Origin: Aeoliella mucimassa
GTDB taxonomy: Bacteria; Planctomycetota; Planctomycetia; Pirellulales; Lacipirellulaceae
Reading direction: 5' to 3'
DNA: 64,000 nt
NCBI RefSeq assembly: GCF_007748035.1
Contig: NZ_CP036278.1
Span: forward strand, 2,480,001-2,544,000
Shown one piece after another: positions 34,346 to 41,069 of the stretch. The position numbers and the translations under genes were made by a program. A model generated the notes under the pieces. That model made no database searches, was not told where the DNA came from, and was given only the letters and a program-made list of their open reading frames with translations. Numbering within the stretch: the stretch's first letter is position 1; the number at the start of each line of letters is the position of its first letter.

Positions 34346-34555
34346 CTGGGGTATTTCTTGTAGCGTGGCTGTTGGTTGTGTGAGGTCGAGAGGTAGCGGG
34401 GCTGCTGAGGTAGGGTTAGTGCAATTACTCTATATCGCCCAATTCTCCGCGCTGGCGTGTTTATACTAGGGAGACATAATGCCGTTTCGTTTTGACATTC
34501 CATCGAACGCACGTTTTAGAATGTATAATTGAGTACACCCCTGGAGTATTCACCT

Positions 34556-35185
34556 ATGAAATTTGTCGCTTACTATCGTGTCTCTACTCAGAAGCAAGGC
34601 CAGTCTGGCCTAGGCCTTGAAGCCCAGCAGCAAGCGGTTAGCAACTACTGCCAGCCGGTCGAGAGTTTTACTGAGGTCGAGTCTGGCAAGAGCAAGCAAC
34701 GGCCAGAGCTAGCTAAGGCCCTGGCAGCATGCAAGAGGCTGGGGGCTACGCTGGTTGTCGCCAAGCTAGATCGGCTGGCCCGCAACGTGGCGTTTGTTTC
34801 CGCTCTAATGGAATCGGGCGTCGAATTCGTGGCGTGCGACAACCCGACCGCCAACAGGCTGACGGTTCACATTCTGGCCGCCGTGGCTGAGGATGAAGCC
34901 CAGCGAATCAGCGAGCGGACTAAGGCCGCCCTGGCAGCCGCTAAGGCCAGAGGCGTCAAGCTGGGCAATCAATCCAACCTCATTACCACGGCGGCACCCG
35001 CGGCCCGTGCGGCCAACGTGGCGGCTGCTGACCGACACAAGGCCGATATCCTGCCCGTGGCCAGAGGCCTCAGGGAGGCCGGTAGGACGCTGCAAGAGAT
35101 AGCCGACATTCTGACCGGGCGGGGTATTCTGACCCGCCGCGGCAAGGCCTGGAGCCCTACCGCCGTGCGGCGATTGCTGGCGTAG
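34556..35185 (+). CDS. Serine recombinase (resolvase/invertase family)
   Basis: A 209-aa small serine recombinase. The catalytic domain opens MKFVAYYRVSTQKQGQSGLG (nucleophile Ser in YRVST) and continues with LVVAKLDRLARNVAFVSALM and DEAQRISERTKAALAAAKAR; a short Recombinase-like and HTH end follows (TLQEIADILTGRGILTRRGK, AWSPTAVRRLL). ATG 34556 is chosen because GGAG lies 10 bases upstream. It could resolve dimers or invert a segment; no obvious res or inversion sites were identified, although inverted sites lie 0.8-1 kb downstream. Confidence 0.9.
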   Translation: MKFVAYYRVSTQKQGQSGLGLEAQQQAVSNYCQPVESFTEVESGKSKQRPELAKALAACKRLGATLVVAKLDRLARNVAFVSALMESGVEFVACDNPTANRLTVHILAAVAEDEAQRISERTKAALAAAKARGVKLGNQSNLITTAAPAARAANVAAADRHKADILPVARGLREAGRTLQEIADILTGRGILTRRGKAWSPTAVRRLLA

Positions 35186-35215
35186 CCCCGCCTGGGGCCA
35201 CAATCTGACCCTCTG

Positions 35216-35240
35216 AACCCGGCCCCGAGCCGGGTTTTTT
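35216..35240 (+). terminator. Rho-independent terminator of the recombinase gene
   Basis: AACCCGGC/GCCGGGTT stem with a 5-base loop and a T-run, 31 bases after the stop codon. A textbook intrinsic terminator. Confidence 0.93.
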
Positions 35241-35960
35241 GTTGTTTAGCAAGTTGCGTGCCAGCGCGGAGCAGCAAATCTTGGGCCGCCATTTTGCGGG
35301 AAACCGCGCGGAGAGAGGCCGATTGTAACGATAGGGCCGGTTTTGACGGTTCTGCGGGGTGGTGGGGTTGTGGCGATTTATCCGAGGGTAACGATTGTAT
35401 AAGTCGAGAGGATTATTCCGCCGCCGTGAACGTATATACACTGTACTGATGTACAACTTTGCTGCGTCGGCCAAACAGGGAATTCTAAGTACTTCCTCCC
35501 CAGGCCATTTGCGCGAATTGCCGTAACTCTATATATAGCAACAGGTTGCATCGAGGGAGGCAACTCCCCTTGCACCCCAGGATTTAGGGAGGCTGCTCCC
35601 CAGGCCTCCCCGAATCAGGCCTCCCAGACCCAAAATCGTGCGGCCGACCGCACGCGTGGTCCCTCCATGGAGGGGGCAACTTGGGCAAAGCTCCCCACCT
35701 GAGGGAGGTGCAAGAGGCCAACCTCCCTCGGCCCAAAAAATCAAAAACTATCAGTAAATATAGTCTCTTTTTCAGTTTCGCCAGAAATAGCTGGGGAGGC
35801 TGAGGGAGGCTTGGGGAGGTTGATTTTGTTAATTTATTACTATATTTATAGACTATACTCTCTTGAACCCTAGTAAAATTAGTACTTAAGTCAGTGGAAG
35901 ATAAGAAATTAGAGAAAATAAGCGTTTTGCAAAATAGTAATAGGACTAGTTGCCTCCCCC
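35241..35960. other. Iteron-like GGGAGGC repeats beside an AT-rich tract
   Basis: No gene is supported here. GGGAGG(C/T) occurs about six times on the plus strand (near 35556, 35587, 35703, 35795, 35805, 35814) and CCTCCC at least five times (near 35494, 35606, 35619, 35722, 35953). They cluster between 35490 and 35820 and are followed by an AT-rich tract at 35820-35945 (TTTTGTTAATTTATTACTAT). The arrangement resembles a plasmid-type origin with iterons next to an unwinding region, but no replication initiator gene is recognised. Confidence 0.45.
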
Positions 35961-35983
35961 TCCCCCGGGTGCAATGCCCTGGG

Positions 35984-36148
35984 AGAAGTACCTAGGAGTG
36001 CAGGGGCTGTCAGAATGGCAGGCGCTGGCGGTCGCAATTCCGCCCAGGCGGGGCCTGGGCCGTGCCATAATGGCAGCACCGCGGGGCCTCACTCCTAAGT
36101 ACTTCTTTTTTTGATTGGGTCTAATGCCGAGAGAAGTACTTAGTGGTG
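35984..36148. repeat. Inverted repeats around AAGTACTT
   Basis: CTCCTAAGTACTTCT at 36092-36106 faces AGAAGTACTTAG at 36132-36143, with longer arms of about 17 bases carrying two mismatches. It also faces AGAAGTACCTAGGAGTGCAG at 35984-36003. A further AAGTACTT followed by CCTCCCC is at 35487-35494. These look like binding sites for one dimeric protein. Confidence 0.55.
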
Positions 36149-36395
36149 AATCTGGGCACCCCTGGCAAGGTGCGTAGCCTGGATATGCCCTGAGAGGCTC
36201 TGAGAGGCCGCCTGAGGGCCCCAAATCAAATCAGGCACTCACCTATAGCCGCCTGGAATCCGATGCGTTAGAGAGGCTGTGAGGCGTCCGGCTGTGCCGG
36301 TCGTAACTATTTTTCACTTTTTTCCGATTTTACTAAAAGTCATAAGTCGTTTCCAGCAAACGGCTTATACTAGAAACGTAGCGCGAAAAAAGAGT

Positions 36396-36441
36396 CTATA
36401 ATACATATAGGGAGGGGAATTTGGACCTATAATACTTATAG
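36396..36441. promoter_or_regulatory. Tandem operator-like dyads before the excisionase operon
   Basis: CTATAATACATATAG (36396-36410) and CTATAATACTTATAG (36427-36441) are 31 bases apart, three helical turns, each followed by GGGAGGGGAAT or AGGGAAT. The second is a perfect CTATAA/TTATAG dyad. Both contain TATAAT, so they may combine -10 elements with repressor sites. The excisionase gene starts 90 bases downstream. Confidence 0.6.
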
Positions 36442-36530
36442 AGGGAATGATTGGCACGCGCATTGCATATACCCTCTTGACTTTTCTTCGCCGGGCTCTC
36501 CGGCATACCCCAGCAAAGGCAGGTGCCACC

Positions 36531-36716
36531 ATGACTATCACTGTAAAGCAGCTAGCAGAGTTGCTCCAGGTCAAACGCAACACAATCTACCGCTGGCTAG
36601 AGATTGGCGAGCTACCGCAACCATTCCGGGTTGGCCGGTCGGTACGCTGGCTCGATACCACAATCGCCACATGGCTGGCAGAGAGGCAGGAGGATGCAAC
36701 AACTAGCACTCAATAA
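36531..36716 (+). CDS. AlpA-like excisionase / HTH protein
   Basis: A 61-aa MerR-type single-domain HTH: MTITVKQLAELLQVKRNTIY, then RWLEIGELPQPFRVGRSVRW and a terminal helix (DTTIATWLAERQED). This is the usual size and shape of phage AlpA/Xis regulators that direct excision or activate element genes. ATG 36531 is chosen because the upstream frame is Arg-rich and not domain-like. Its end overlaps the next gene by 23 bases. Confidence 0.85.
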   Translation: MTITVKQLAELLQVKRNTIYRWLEIGELPQPFRVGRSVRWLDTTIATWLAERQEDATTSTQ

Positions 36717-37242
36717 CTACCCGCACCCAGTCTTGCTGGATGATGATGACTTCAATTGGGCTAGCTTGATGCTGGGCGGGTGGTACTGGCACCAGCGTAA
36801 TGGCGTGGTCAGGAATGGCGAGCGTGGCACTGAAACGCTAGCCCGCCTGATTCTGAGAGCCAAGCCCCACCAACGCATTAGCTACATCGACGGCAACAAA
36901 TTGAATTGCCAGCGAGCAAACTTGAAGCTGGCCAAGCCTCAGCCGAAACCGAAAGCCAAGCCCAAGCCCAAAGCCAAGCCCAGCCGCAAGCCTAGAGGCA
37001 CCAGCGGCGTTACGGGTCTATCGTGGCACGGTCGCAAGCAAAAATGGCAAGCCCGGATTACGCACGATGGCAGAACCCAGCACCTAGGCTGGTTTGTCGA
37101 TCCGCTTGACGGAATCGAGGCCCTGGACAGCCGAGCCCGTGAATTGAGTCTGCCGGTATCAGGAATCAATTTTGATAACCTGACAAAGGATCAACGCGAT
37201 ACGTTTAGGCGACACTGGGAGGCAGCACGGGGCGATGAGTAA
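36694..37242 (+). CDS. AP2-domain protein with a degenerate HNH region
   Basis: A 182-aa protein. Residues about 25-75 follow the HNH homing-endonuclease pattern (LARLILRAKPHQRISYIDGN, KLNCQRANLKLA), but the catalytic D-H pair (usually VDHIDGN) reads SYIDGN. A basic Lys/Pro linker with repeated PKAKPKPK comes next, then an AP2/integrase-type DNA-binding domain (GVTGLSWHGRKQKWQARITH, GRTQHLGWFVDPLDGIEALD). It overlaps the excisionase gene (AGGAGG directly before ATG 36694) and the next ORF by 8 bases, so it is part of one operon. It probably binds DNA without cutting. Confidence 0.8.
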   Translation: MQQLALNNYPHPVLLDDDDFNWASLMLGGWYWHQRNGVVRNGERGTETLARLILRAKPHQRISYIDGNKLNCQRANLKLAKPQPKPKAKPKPKAKPSRKPRGTSGVTGLSWHGRKQKWQARITHDGRTQHLGWFVDPLDGIEALDSRARELSLPVSGINFDNLTKDQRDTFRRHWEAARGDE

Positions 37243-37723
37243 CCACCACCCCGCGATAGTCGCGGCCTTTCAACGCACCTGCCTCCCCGATCCCAGCAGC
37301 ATCACCCCATTCGCGTATGAGGAATGCTCACGCGAATTGATTACAGTAAATCAATTAATTTGGAGTCTGGCCGCCTACTTCGATTTGCACACTGCACATT
37401 ACATAGTGTTCGACCAAGAGCCCGATTACCTAAGATTCGGTGAAGGCTGGCGGGGCTACGCAAAGCTCAAAAGGGATCAGGGCTTCTCAGTAACTTATAT
37501 TGCTCTGATCGTTAGAGGCTGGTGGGGCAAAAGCTGTAGCTCTGAAATCGACCGACTGACTAATGAGAAAGCCAGAGAGGCCCAGCGCGGTCACGATAGG
37601 GCCTACTGGAAACGCATGAAAGAGGCCAACAGCCCCAAGTATCAGGCCCGCCTAGCCCGCATGCGAGAGTATTCTAAAAACAAGCGTCGTGCCCAGCAAT
37701 TGGCGAAGCTGGCCAACTGCTAA
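37235..37723 (+). CDS. Hypothetical protein (162 aa), element-encoded
   Basis: No family is recognised. The N-terminal half is mixed alpha/beta with aromatic residues (LIWSLAAYFDLHTAHYIVFD, RFGEGWRGYAKLKRDQGFSV); the C-terminal half is strongly basic and helical (EKAREAQRGHDRAYWKRMKE, ARLARMREYSKNKRRAQQLA), as in nucleic-acid-binding tails. The ATG overlaps the end of the HNH-AP2 gene (GATGAGTAA), which implies coupled translation. Confidence 0.7.
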   Translation: MSNHHPAIVAAFQRTCLPDPSSITPFAYEECSRELITVNQLIWSLAAYFDLHTAHYIVFDQEPDYLRFGEGWRGYAKLKRDQGFSVTYIALIVRGWWGKSCSSEIDRLTNEKAREAQRGHDRAYWKRMKEANSPKYQARLARMREYSKNKRRAQQLAKLANC

Positions 37724-37814
37724 CGCTTGGGCTGTCTATAGCAGCAAGCCTCACAGCCTCAAGACTCGTAGTCACCAGAGGTTGTGAGGTCCAATACATG
37801 CCGCCGCGGCGGCC

Positions 37815-37951
37815 AGCCGCCCCGCGTTATTCGCGTGGGGTGGCTCTACAAATCTCCTGGCTCTTACCGTACCGCCGTTTTTTACACTGGCGGTTTGTTA
37901 AGTGTACGGCGAGCCACCGCCGCCCCGCGTAGTGGCATCGCGTGGGGCGGC
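37815..37951 (+). other. Two related GC-rich hairpins in a 5' untranslated region
   Basis: Hairpin 1 (37815-37845) pairs AGCCGCCCCGCG with CGCGTGGGGTGGCT; hairpin 2 (37919-37951) pairs GCCGCCCCGCG with CGCGTGGGGCGGC. Both have a bulged T in the right arm. Between them CCGTAC/GTACGG (about 37867-37910) encloses CCGCC/GGCGG. The block lies just before the small gene at 37980 and may be a structured leader or an attenuator. Loops differ (TTATT, TAGTGGCAT), while stems are kept. Confidence 0.6.
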
Positions 37952-37979
37952 ACCTTTTATTCAGCGCTGGAGGAAACAC

Positions 37980-38123
37980 ATGACAGAGCAAGAGAAACAG
38001 CGGCTATTAGAGGCCGCGTATTTAATCCGCGATTTTCGCAAACGCGAAATCGAAATCCAAAAAATCGAACAAGGGGAAAAACATGAAAAAGCGAATGACA
38101 ACGCCAGACGGAAAAATCTTTGA
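37980..38123 (+). CDS. Small charged helical protein (47 aa)
   Basis: MTEQEKQRLLEAAYLIRDFR then KREIEIQKIEQGEKHEKAND: a single charged amphipathic helix or coiled coil, 47 residues. GGAGGAAA lies 7 bases upstream of ATG 37980, a strong ribosome binding site. It overlaps the following gene by 41 bases in another frame. No family is recognised. Confidence 0.65.
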   Translation: MTEQEKQRLLEAAYLIRDFRKREIEIQKIEQGEKHEKANDNARRKNL

Positions 38124-38799
38124 GTATGAGGCTGGCGACGATGACAGCTACCGCAATGCTGAGGCTCGCCAATCAGAGTATGAGGCCGCCGCACGGGCGG
38201 CACTCTCGGAGCGGGTGGGCCGGGAAGTAACTGACCGGGAATGGCTCAACCAGCGACTGGAGGCCAGCGACGACCGCAACTACATGGAAGCGGTAGAGGA
38301 TGATAGCTGGCAGCCAGTGCTACGCGACAGAGAGCCGAGCCAGCTAGAGCGACTGCTGGCCAGTACCGAGGCCGAGGCCGAGAGGAAACGCGACCCGTAT
38401 AAAAACATGACGCAAGAGGAAGCGATTGCGTATGATCTGAAAAACATGATCGACCGCGAATCGAAGCAAGAGCTAGCCCAGCAACACAAGGCCAACCACC
38501 TCAAGAGCGTGGCCCCGAAACTGGAGGTGCTCGATAAGTTGATTAGCAATGAAAGCTGGAACCCAGAGAGCGACGAACGATTCCGCGTGTTATTGAGCAA
38601 GGCCCGCCGTCAGGTTGCCGAGCCCGATCATTGCCCCGCTGAGGCCCAGCGGCTGCTACAGCAGGTAGACACGGTACTGGAGGCAAGGCAGACCAACCGG
38701 CAGGCCTCACTACTCCAGCAGCGAGAGGCCCTAGAGGCCGCCCTGGAGGCCAACAGCGAGCAGCTAGACACGTTGGCCGATCCTGAATCGGCTGAGTAA
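38083..38799 (+). CDS. Hypothetical protein (238 aa), element-encoded
   Basis: A strongly charged, mostly helical protein, Glu/Arg/Gln-rich (EYEAAARAALSERVGREVTD, ERLLASTEAEAERKRDPYKN, LLQQREALEAALEANSEQLD), with a short N-terminal beta start (TTPDGKIFEYEAGDDD). The C-terminus looks like a coiled coil. No family is recognised; phage scaffolding or structural helpers have similar composition, but no other structural genes are present. GGGGAAA precedes ATG 38083. Confidence 0.65.
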   Translation: MKKRMTTPDGKIFEYEAGDDDSYRNAEARQSEYEAAARAALSERVGREVTDREWLNQRLEASDDRNYMEAVEDDSWQPVLRDREPSQLERLLASTEAEAERKRDPYKNMTQEEAIAYDLKNMIDRESKQELAQQHKANHLKSVAPKLEVLDKLISNESWNPESDERFRVLLSKARRQVAEPDHCPAEAQRLLQQVDTVLEARQTNRQASLLQQREALEAALEANSEQLDTLADPESAE

Positions 38800-38807
38800 T
38801 TCCCCTG

Positions 38808-38933
38808 CCCCGGCTGCCACTAGGGAGGGTCAGTCCCGGCAGCCGGGGTCTAATTGGCGAGAGTGTGAATTATGCTACGGCCTGCACCCGCCACCCCGCA
38901 GCCTCAGGGTAACAAATGAGGCTGCGGGTTTTT
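38808..38933 (+). terminator. Two strong hairpins; the second is an intrinsic terminator
   Basis: CCCCGGCTGCC/GGCAGCCGGGG (38808-38848) has an 11-bp perfect stem with no T-run. CCCGCAGCCTC/GAGGCTGCGGG (38895-38928) is an 11-bp perfect stem followed by TTTTT, a textbook terminator ending the operon above. Confidence 0.9.
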
Positions 38934-38954
38934 GTCAACCCCCCCGAGAGAGCT

Positions 38955-39059
38955 ATGCGCCAAACCGCAACCCTAGTCGAGAAAGCCCTGGAGCTACTCA
39001 AGCAAGGCAAACATTCAGAAGCCCGTGAGATAATTAAGCAGGCGGTAGAAGCGAGGTAG
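38955..39059 (+). CDS. Small helical protein (34 aa) between two terminators
   Basis: MRQTATLVEKALELLKQGKH then SEAREIIKQAVEAR: two short amphipathic helices resembling a TPR-like hairpin. It starts 22 bases after one terminator and ends 16 bases before the next. GAGAG lies 5-10 bases upstream of the ATG. Too short for family assignment. Confidence 0.45.
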   Translation: MRQTATLVEKALELLKQGKHSEAREIIKQAVEAR

Positions 39060-39075
39060 CCGCTTATTGAGAAAG

Positions 39076-39109
39076 CCTCAGTCGTCATTCGTGGCGGCTG
39101 AGGTTTTTT
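39076..39109 (+). terminator. Rho-independent terminator
   Basis: CCTCAG/CTGAGG stem with a 16-base loop and a TTTTTT run, immediately after the 34-aa ORF. Confidence 0.75.
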
Positions 39110-39126
39110 CATGTATACTGGGGGCC

Positions 39127-39309
39127 GCCACCCCAGGCCGGTTAGACTCAGGTAAAAACACGCTGGCCCCCCTGGCAAGAACCCTGCACGCTGGCGGCCT
39201 GGGGTGGCATTTTGGGACGATACCCCGATACCCGCAAAGCCGGTTTTAGAGGGTCTCGGAGAGGTCGAGAGGGCCAAAAACCCCTATTTTTATAGGGTTT
39301 CTCCGAGAC
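39127..39309. repeat. Inverted repeats at the element's right end
   Basis: GCCACCCCAGGCC (39127-39139) pairs perfectly with GGCCTGGGGTGGC (39196-39208). Closer to the tRNA fragment, GTCTCGGAGA (39253-39262) pairs perfectly with TCTCCGAGAC (39300-39309), with an inner AAACCC/GGGTTT. They are placed where integrase arm sites or a terminator would be expected. Confidence 0.6.
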
Positions 39310-39316
39310 AGAAATC

Positions 39317-39357
39317 GATTAGAAGTCCGCTGCTCTATCCAGCTGAGCTACGGGCGC
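39317..39357 (-). pseudogene. 5' half of tRNA-Arg (TCT), attachment-site remnant
   Basis: Read on the minus strand from 39357, the sequence is a tRNA-Arg: acceptor GCGCCCG, TA, D-arm GCTCAGCTGGATAGAGC, anticodon stem GCGGA, loop CTTCTAA (anticodon TCT), then TC. It departs from a tRNA exactly in the 3' anticodon stem. No 3' half is found elsewhere in the window. This marks the right boundary of the integrated element. Confidence 0.85.
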
Positions 39358-39500
39358 TGAGTAACATCCCCATAGATTACGGCGAAACGCTTCGTCTCGC
39401 TAGAGCGTCTGGGGAAATGTCCTTCCGACCTTCGGTTCGATTGGGCCGTGGTTCGCATCGATCGTCGACTTGGTGATCCATAACCTCACGTCACACAATA

Positions 39501-39532
39501 CCCTGCCTGCGTTCGCGCAAGCAGGGTTTTTT
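39501..39532 (+). terminator. Intrinsic terminator on the plus strand
   Basis: CCCTGCCTGC/GCAAGCAGGG stem (one mismatch) with a 6-base loop and TTTTTT. No plus-strand gene precedes it directly, so it may serve a transcript from the element or from a gene lost at integration. Confidence 0.7.
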
Positions 39533-39560
39533 GTGCGATCAGCAAGCTGGCCCAAGGGTA

Positions 39561-41069
39561 CTAACGCCGAGGCGGGCCTTGAGGGGCTTCGTCGGGTGAG
39601 ATCTGCCCGTCGTTGTTCCGGTCGAAGTCGCTGAAGTGGTGGACCGGGCCGTCGAACTCCTGGCGAGAGACCTGATGGTCGCCGTCGCGGTCGAGTCGCC
39701 GCACCCACTGCTCGCCAGGCACTCCCCTGCCGCCGCCAGAGGGCGGCTGACGTCCTGCAGCGGCGGCAGGACGAGCATTGGCTGTGTGGCTCTCAGGGGC
39801 CGCTGCGACTGGCTCGGCGGTGCCCCCGCGGACGCAGCGAACCAGGTTGTAGATGCGTACCACATCGCCCTGCGGGCCTCGACCTTGGACGAACCGCGAG
39901 GCATCTCCCAGCTTGGGATCGCATCGCTGGGCCCCTGCCCCATGCACGTCGAGCAACTGTTTGGTGCCGGTCCAATTGCCTCGTGCGGCCATGAACCCAA
40001 GACCCCGACCAAAGCAAATATAAACGGCCGAGTCGCCGGAGTTCACACTGGCGTGCGTGGTGCTGGTCCAGTACTGGCCGAAGTCGAGCAGATCGCCTTC
40101 GTTGCGGATCGCGGTCGATTGGAACATTGGATCAATTGCAGCGGTGCTGGTCGTGCTTGGCGAGCGACCATAGTCGACCAGGCTGTGGAGTTCCTTCGCG
40201 TTCGGCAATCGCCAGTCGCTATGGCCGGCGTACTCCAGCGACTCGGCCCACGCGAGTGCTTCGCGCCAATCGAGTTTGCCATCGTGCCGTGGACCAGCAT
40301 TAAGCGAGATACTATCGACTTTCATCCACTCCAGCCCGGTGGCACGATCGGTGATGGTGCCATCGCCATGGTCAACATAGTCGTTCGCGCCGTACTGCGT
40401 ATTGCCCCGCACGTAGATCACGTAGAACGTTTTAGCATCGCCCCGTGGGGTTCGTCCCGTGGGATAACCTTTGATGCGACCATCGGCAAAGTTCACGCCG
40501 AACATCGCAGGCATGGAGAACATGACCCTGTCGACATACACGGTGCTCGTCGCCCACTGCGAATCGATGATGCGATCGCCATCGGATGCCTGCCCGTAGC
40601 GAAACTGGAAGTAGTTCGTATCGATGAAGGGACGCAGCCGCGAGCTATCGCGACTTGTCGGATCGGGGTCGGTACCAGTGAACTGGATCAGGGAGTAGAG
40701 TTCCTTGATGGTGGGGAGTCGCCAATCCTGGTAGCCTGCGGTCTGGCACTTTGCGGCCCCCGCAACAGCTTCGTCATACGACTTCTTACCGCCGGGATCC
40801 GCTTGCCACATCAAGCCAGTCACAAGATCAGTGATGGTTCCGTCGCCGTTGTCGCGATACTCGGGAGCATTCCCTTGATACTGGGCATCCTGCCCGTAGA
40901 AATGATCCCCAGGCTTGGGGTACTCCGTCTCGCGGCGTTCGTCGTAGCAGCGGGTTTGTCCCGTATCGACGATCGCGTACGGCAGCTTGGCCGTGGGCTC
41001 GTCGGCATTCGTTGGTGCAACACAAACCGCCGATAGCATCAAACAAGAGAGTGTTTGTCGGATACTCAT
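39561..41069 (-). CDS. Exported DUF1566 (Lcl-type) protein with EF-hand-like tail
   Basis: A 502-aa protein with a signal peptide (LSCLMLSAVCVAPTNADE) and two DUF1566 domains, recognised by paired DNGDGTITDLVTGLMWQ / DHGDGTITDRATGLEWM and DWRLPTIKELYSLI / DWRLPNAKELHSLV. A Pro/Ala-rich linker and a calcium-binding-like pair follow (DRDGDHQVSRQEF, DRNNDGQISPDEA). ATG 41069 overlaps the stop of the upstream gene (ATGA) and has GGAG 8 bases upstream. The frame runs 19 codons further up inside the neighbour. The function of DUF1566 is not established. Confidence 0.9.
   Translation of the reverse strand: MSIRQTLSCLMLSAVCVAPTNADEPTAKLPYAIVDTGQTRCYDERRETEYPKPGDHFYGQDAQYQGNAPEYRDNGDGTITDLVTGLMWQADPGGKKSYDEAVAGAAKCQTAGYQDWRLPTIKELYSLIQFTGTDPDPTSRDSSRLRPFIDTNYFQFRYGQASDGDRIIDSQWATSTVYVDRVMFSMPAMFGVNFADGRIKGYPTGRTPRGDAKTFYVIYVRGNTQYGANDYVDHGDGTITDRATGLEWMKVDSISLNAGPRHDGKLDWREALAWAESLEYAGHSDWRLPNAKELHSLVDYGRSPSTTSTAAIDPMFQSTAIRNEGDLLDFGQYWTSTTHASVNSGDSAVYICFGRGLGFMAARGNWTGTKQLLDVHGAGAQRCDPKLGDASRFVQGRGPQGDVVRIYNLVRCVRGGTAEPVAAAPESHTANARPAAAAGRQPPSGGGRGVPGEQWVRRLDRDGDHQVSRQEFDGPVHHFSDFDRNNDGQISPDEAPQGPPRR

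Larger units (their letters stand above)
32749..39357. mobile_element. Integrated mobile element, truncated on the left
   Basis: About 6.6 kb with a truncated tyrosine integrase at the left, a tRNA-Arg fragment at the right (39317-39357), and between them HTH, excisionase-like, serine recombinase, HNH-AP2-like and several unknown small genes. No structural phage, conjugation or recognisable replication gene is seen. The left boundary is lost at the IS5-type insertion, so the real size is unknown. It could be a mobilisable island, a phage satellite or an integrated plasmid remnant. Confidence 0.7.

Noticed and set aside
39636-41036. 466-aa plus-strand open frame opposite the DUF1566 gene
   Set aside because: It mirrors a gene with two DUF1566 domains and a signal peptide; the antisense frame has no domain and no plausible start context.
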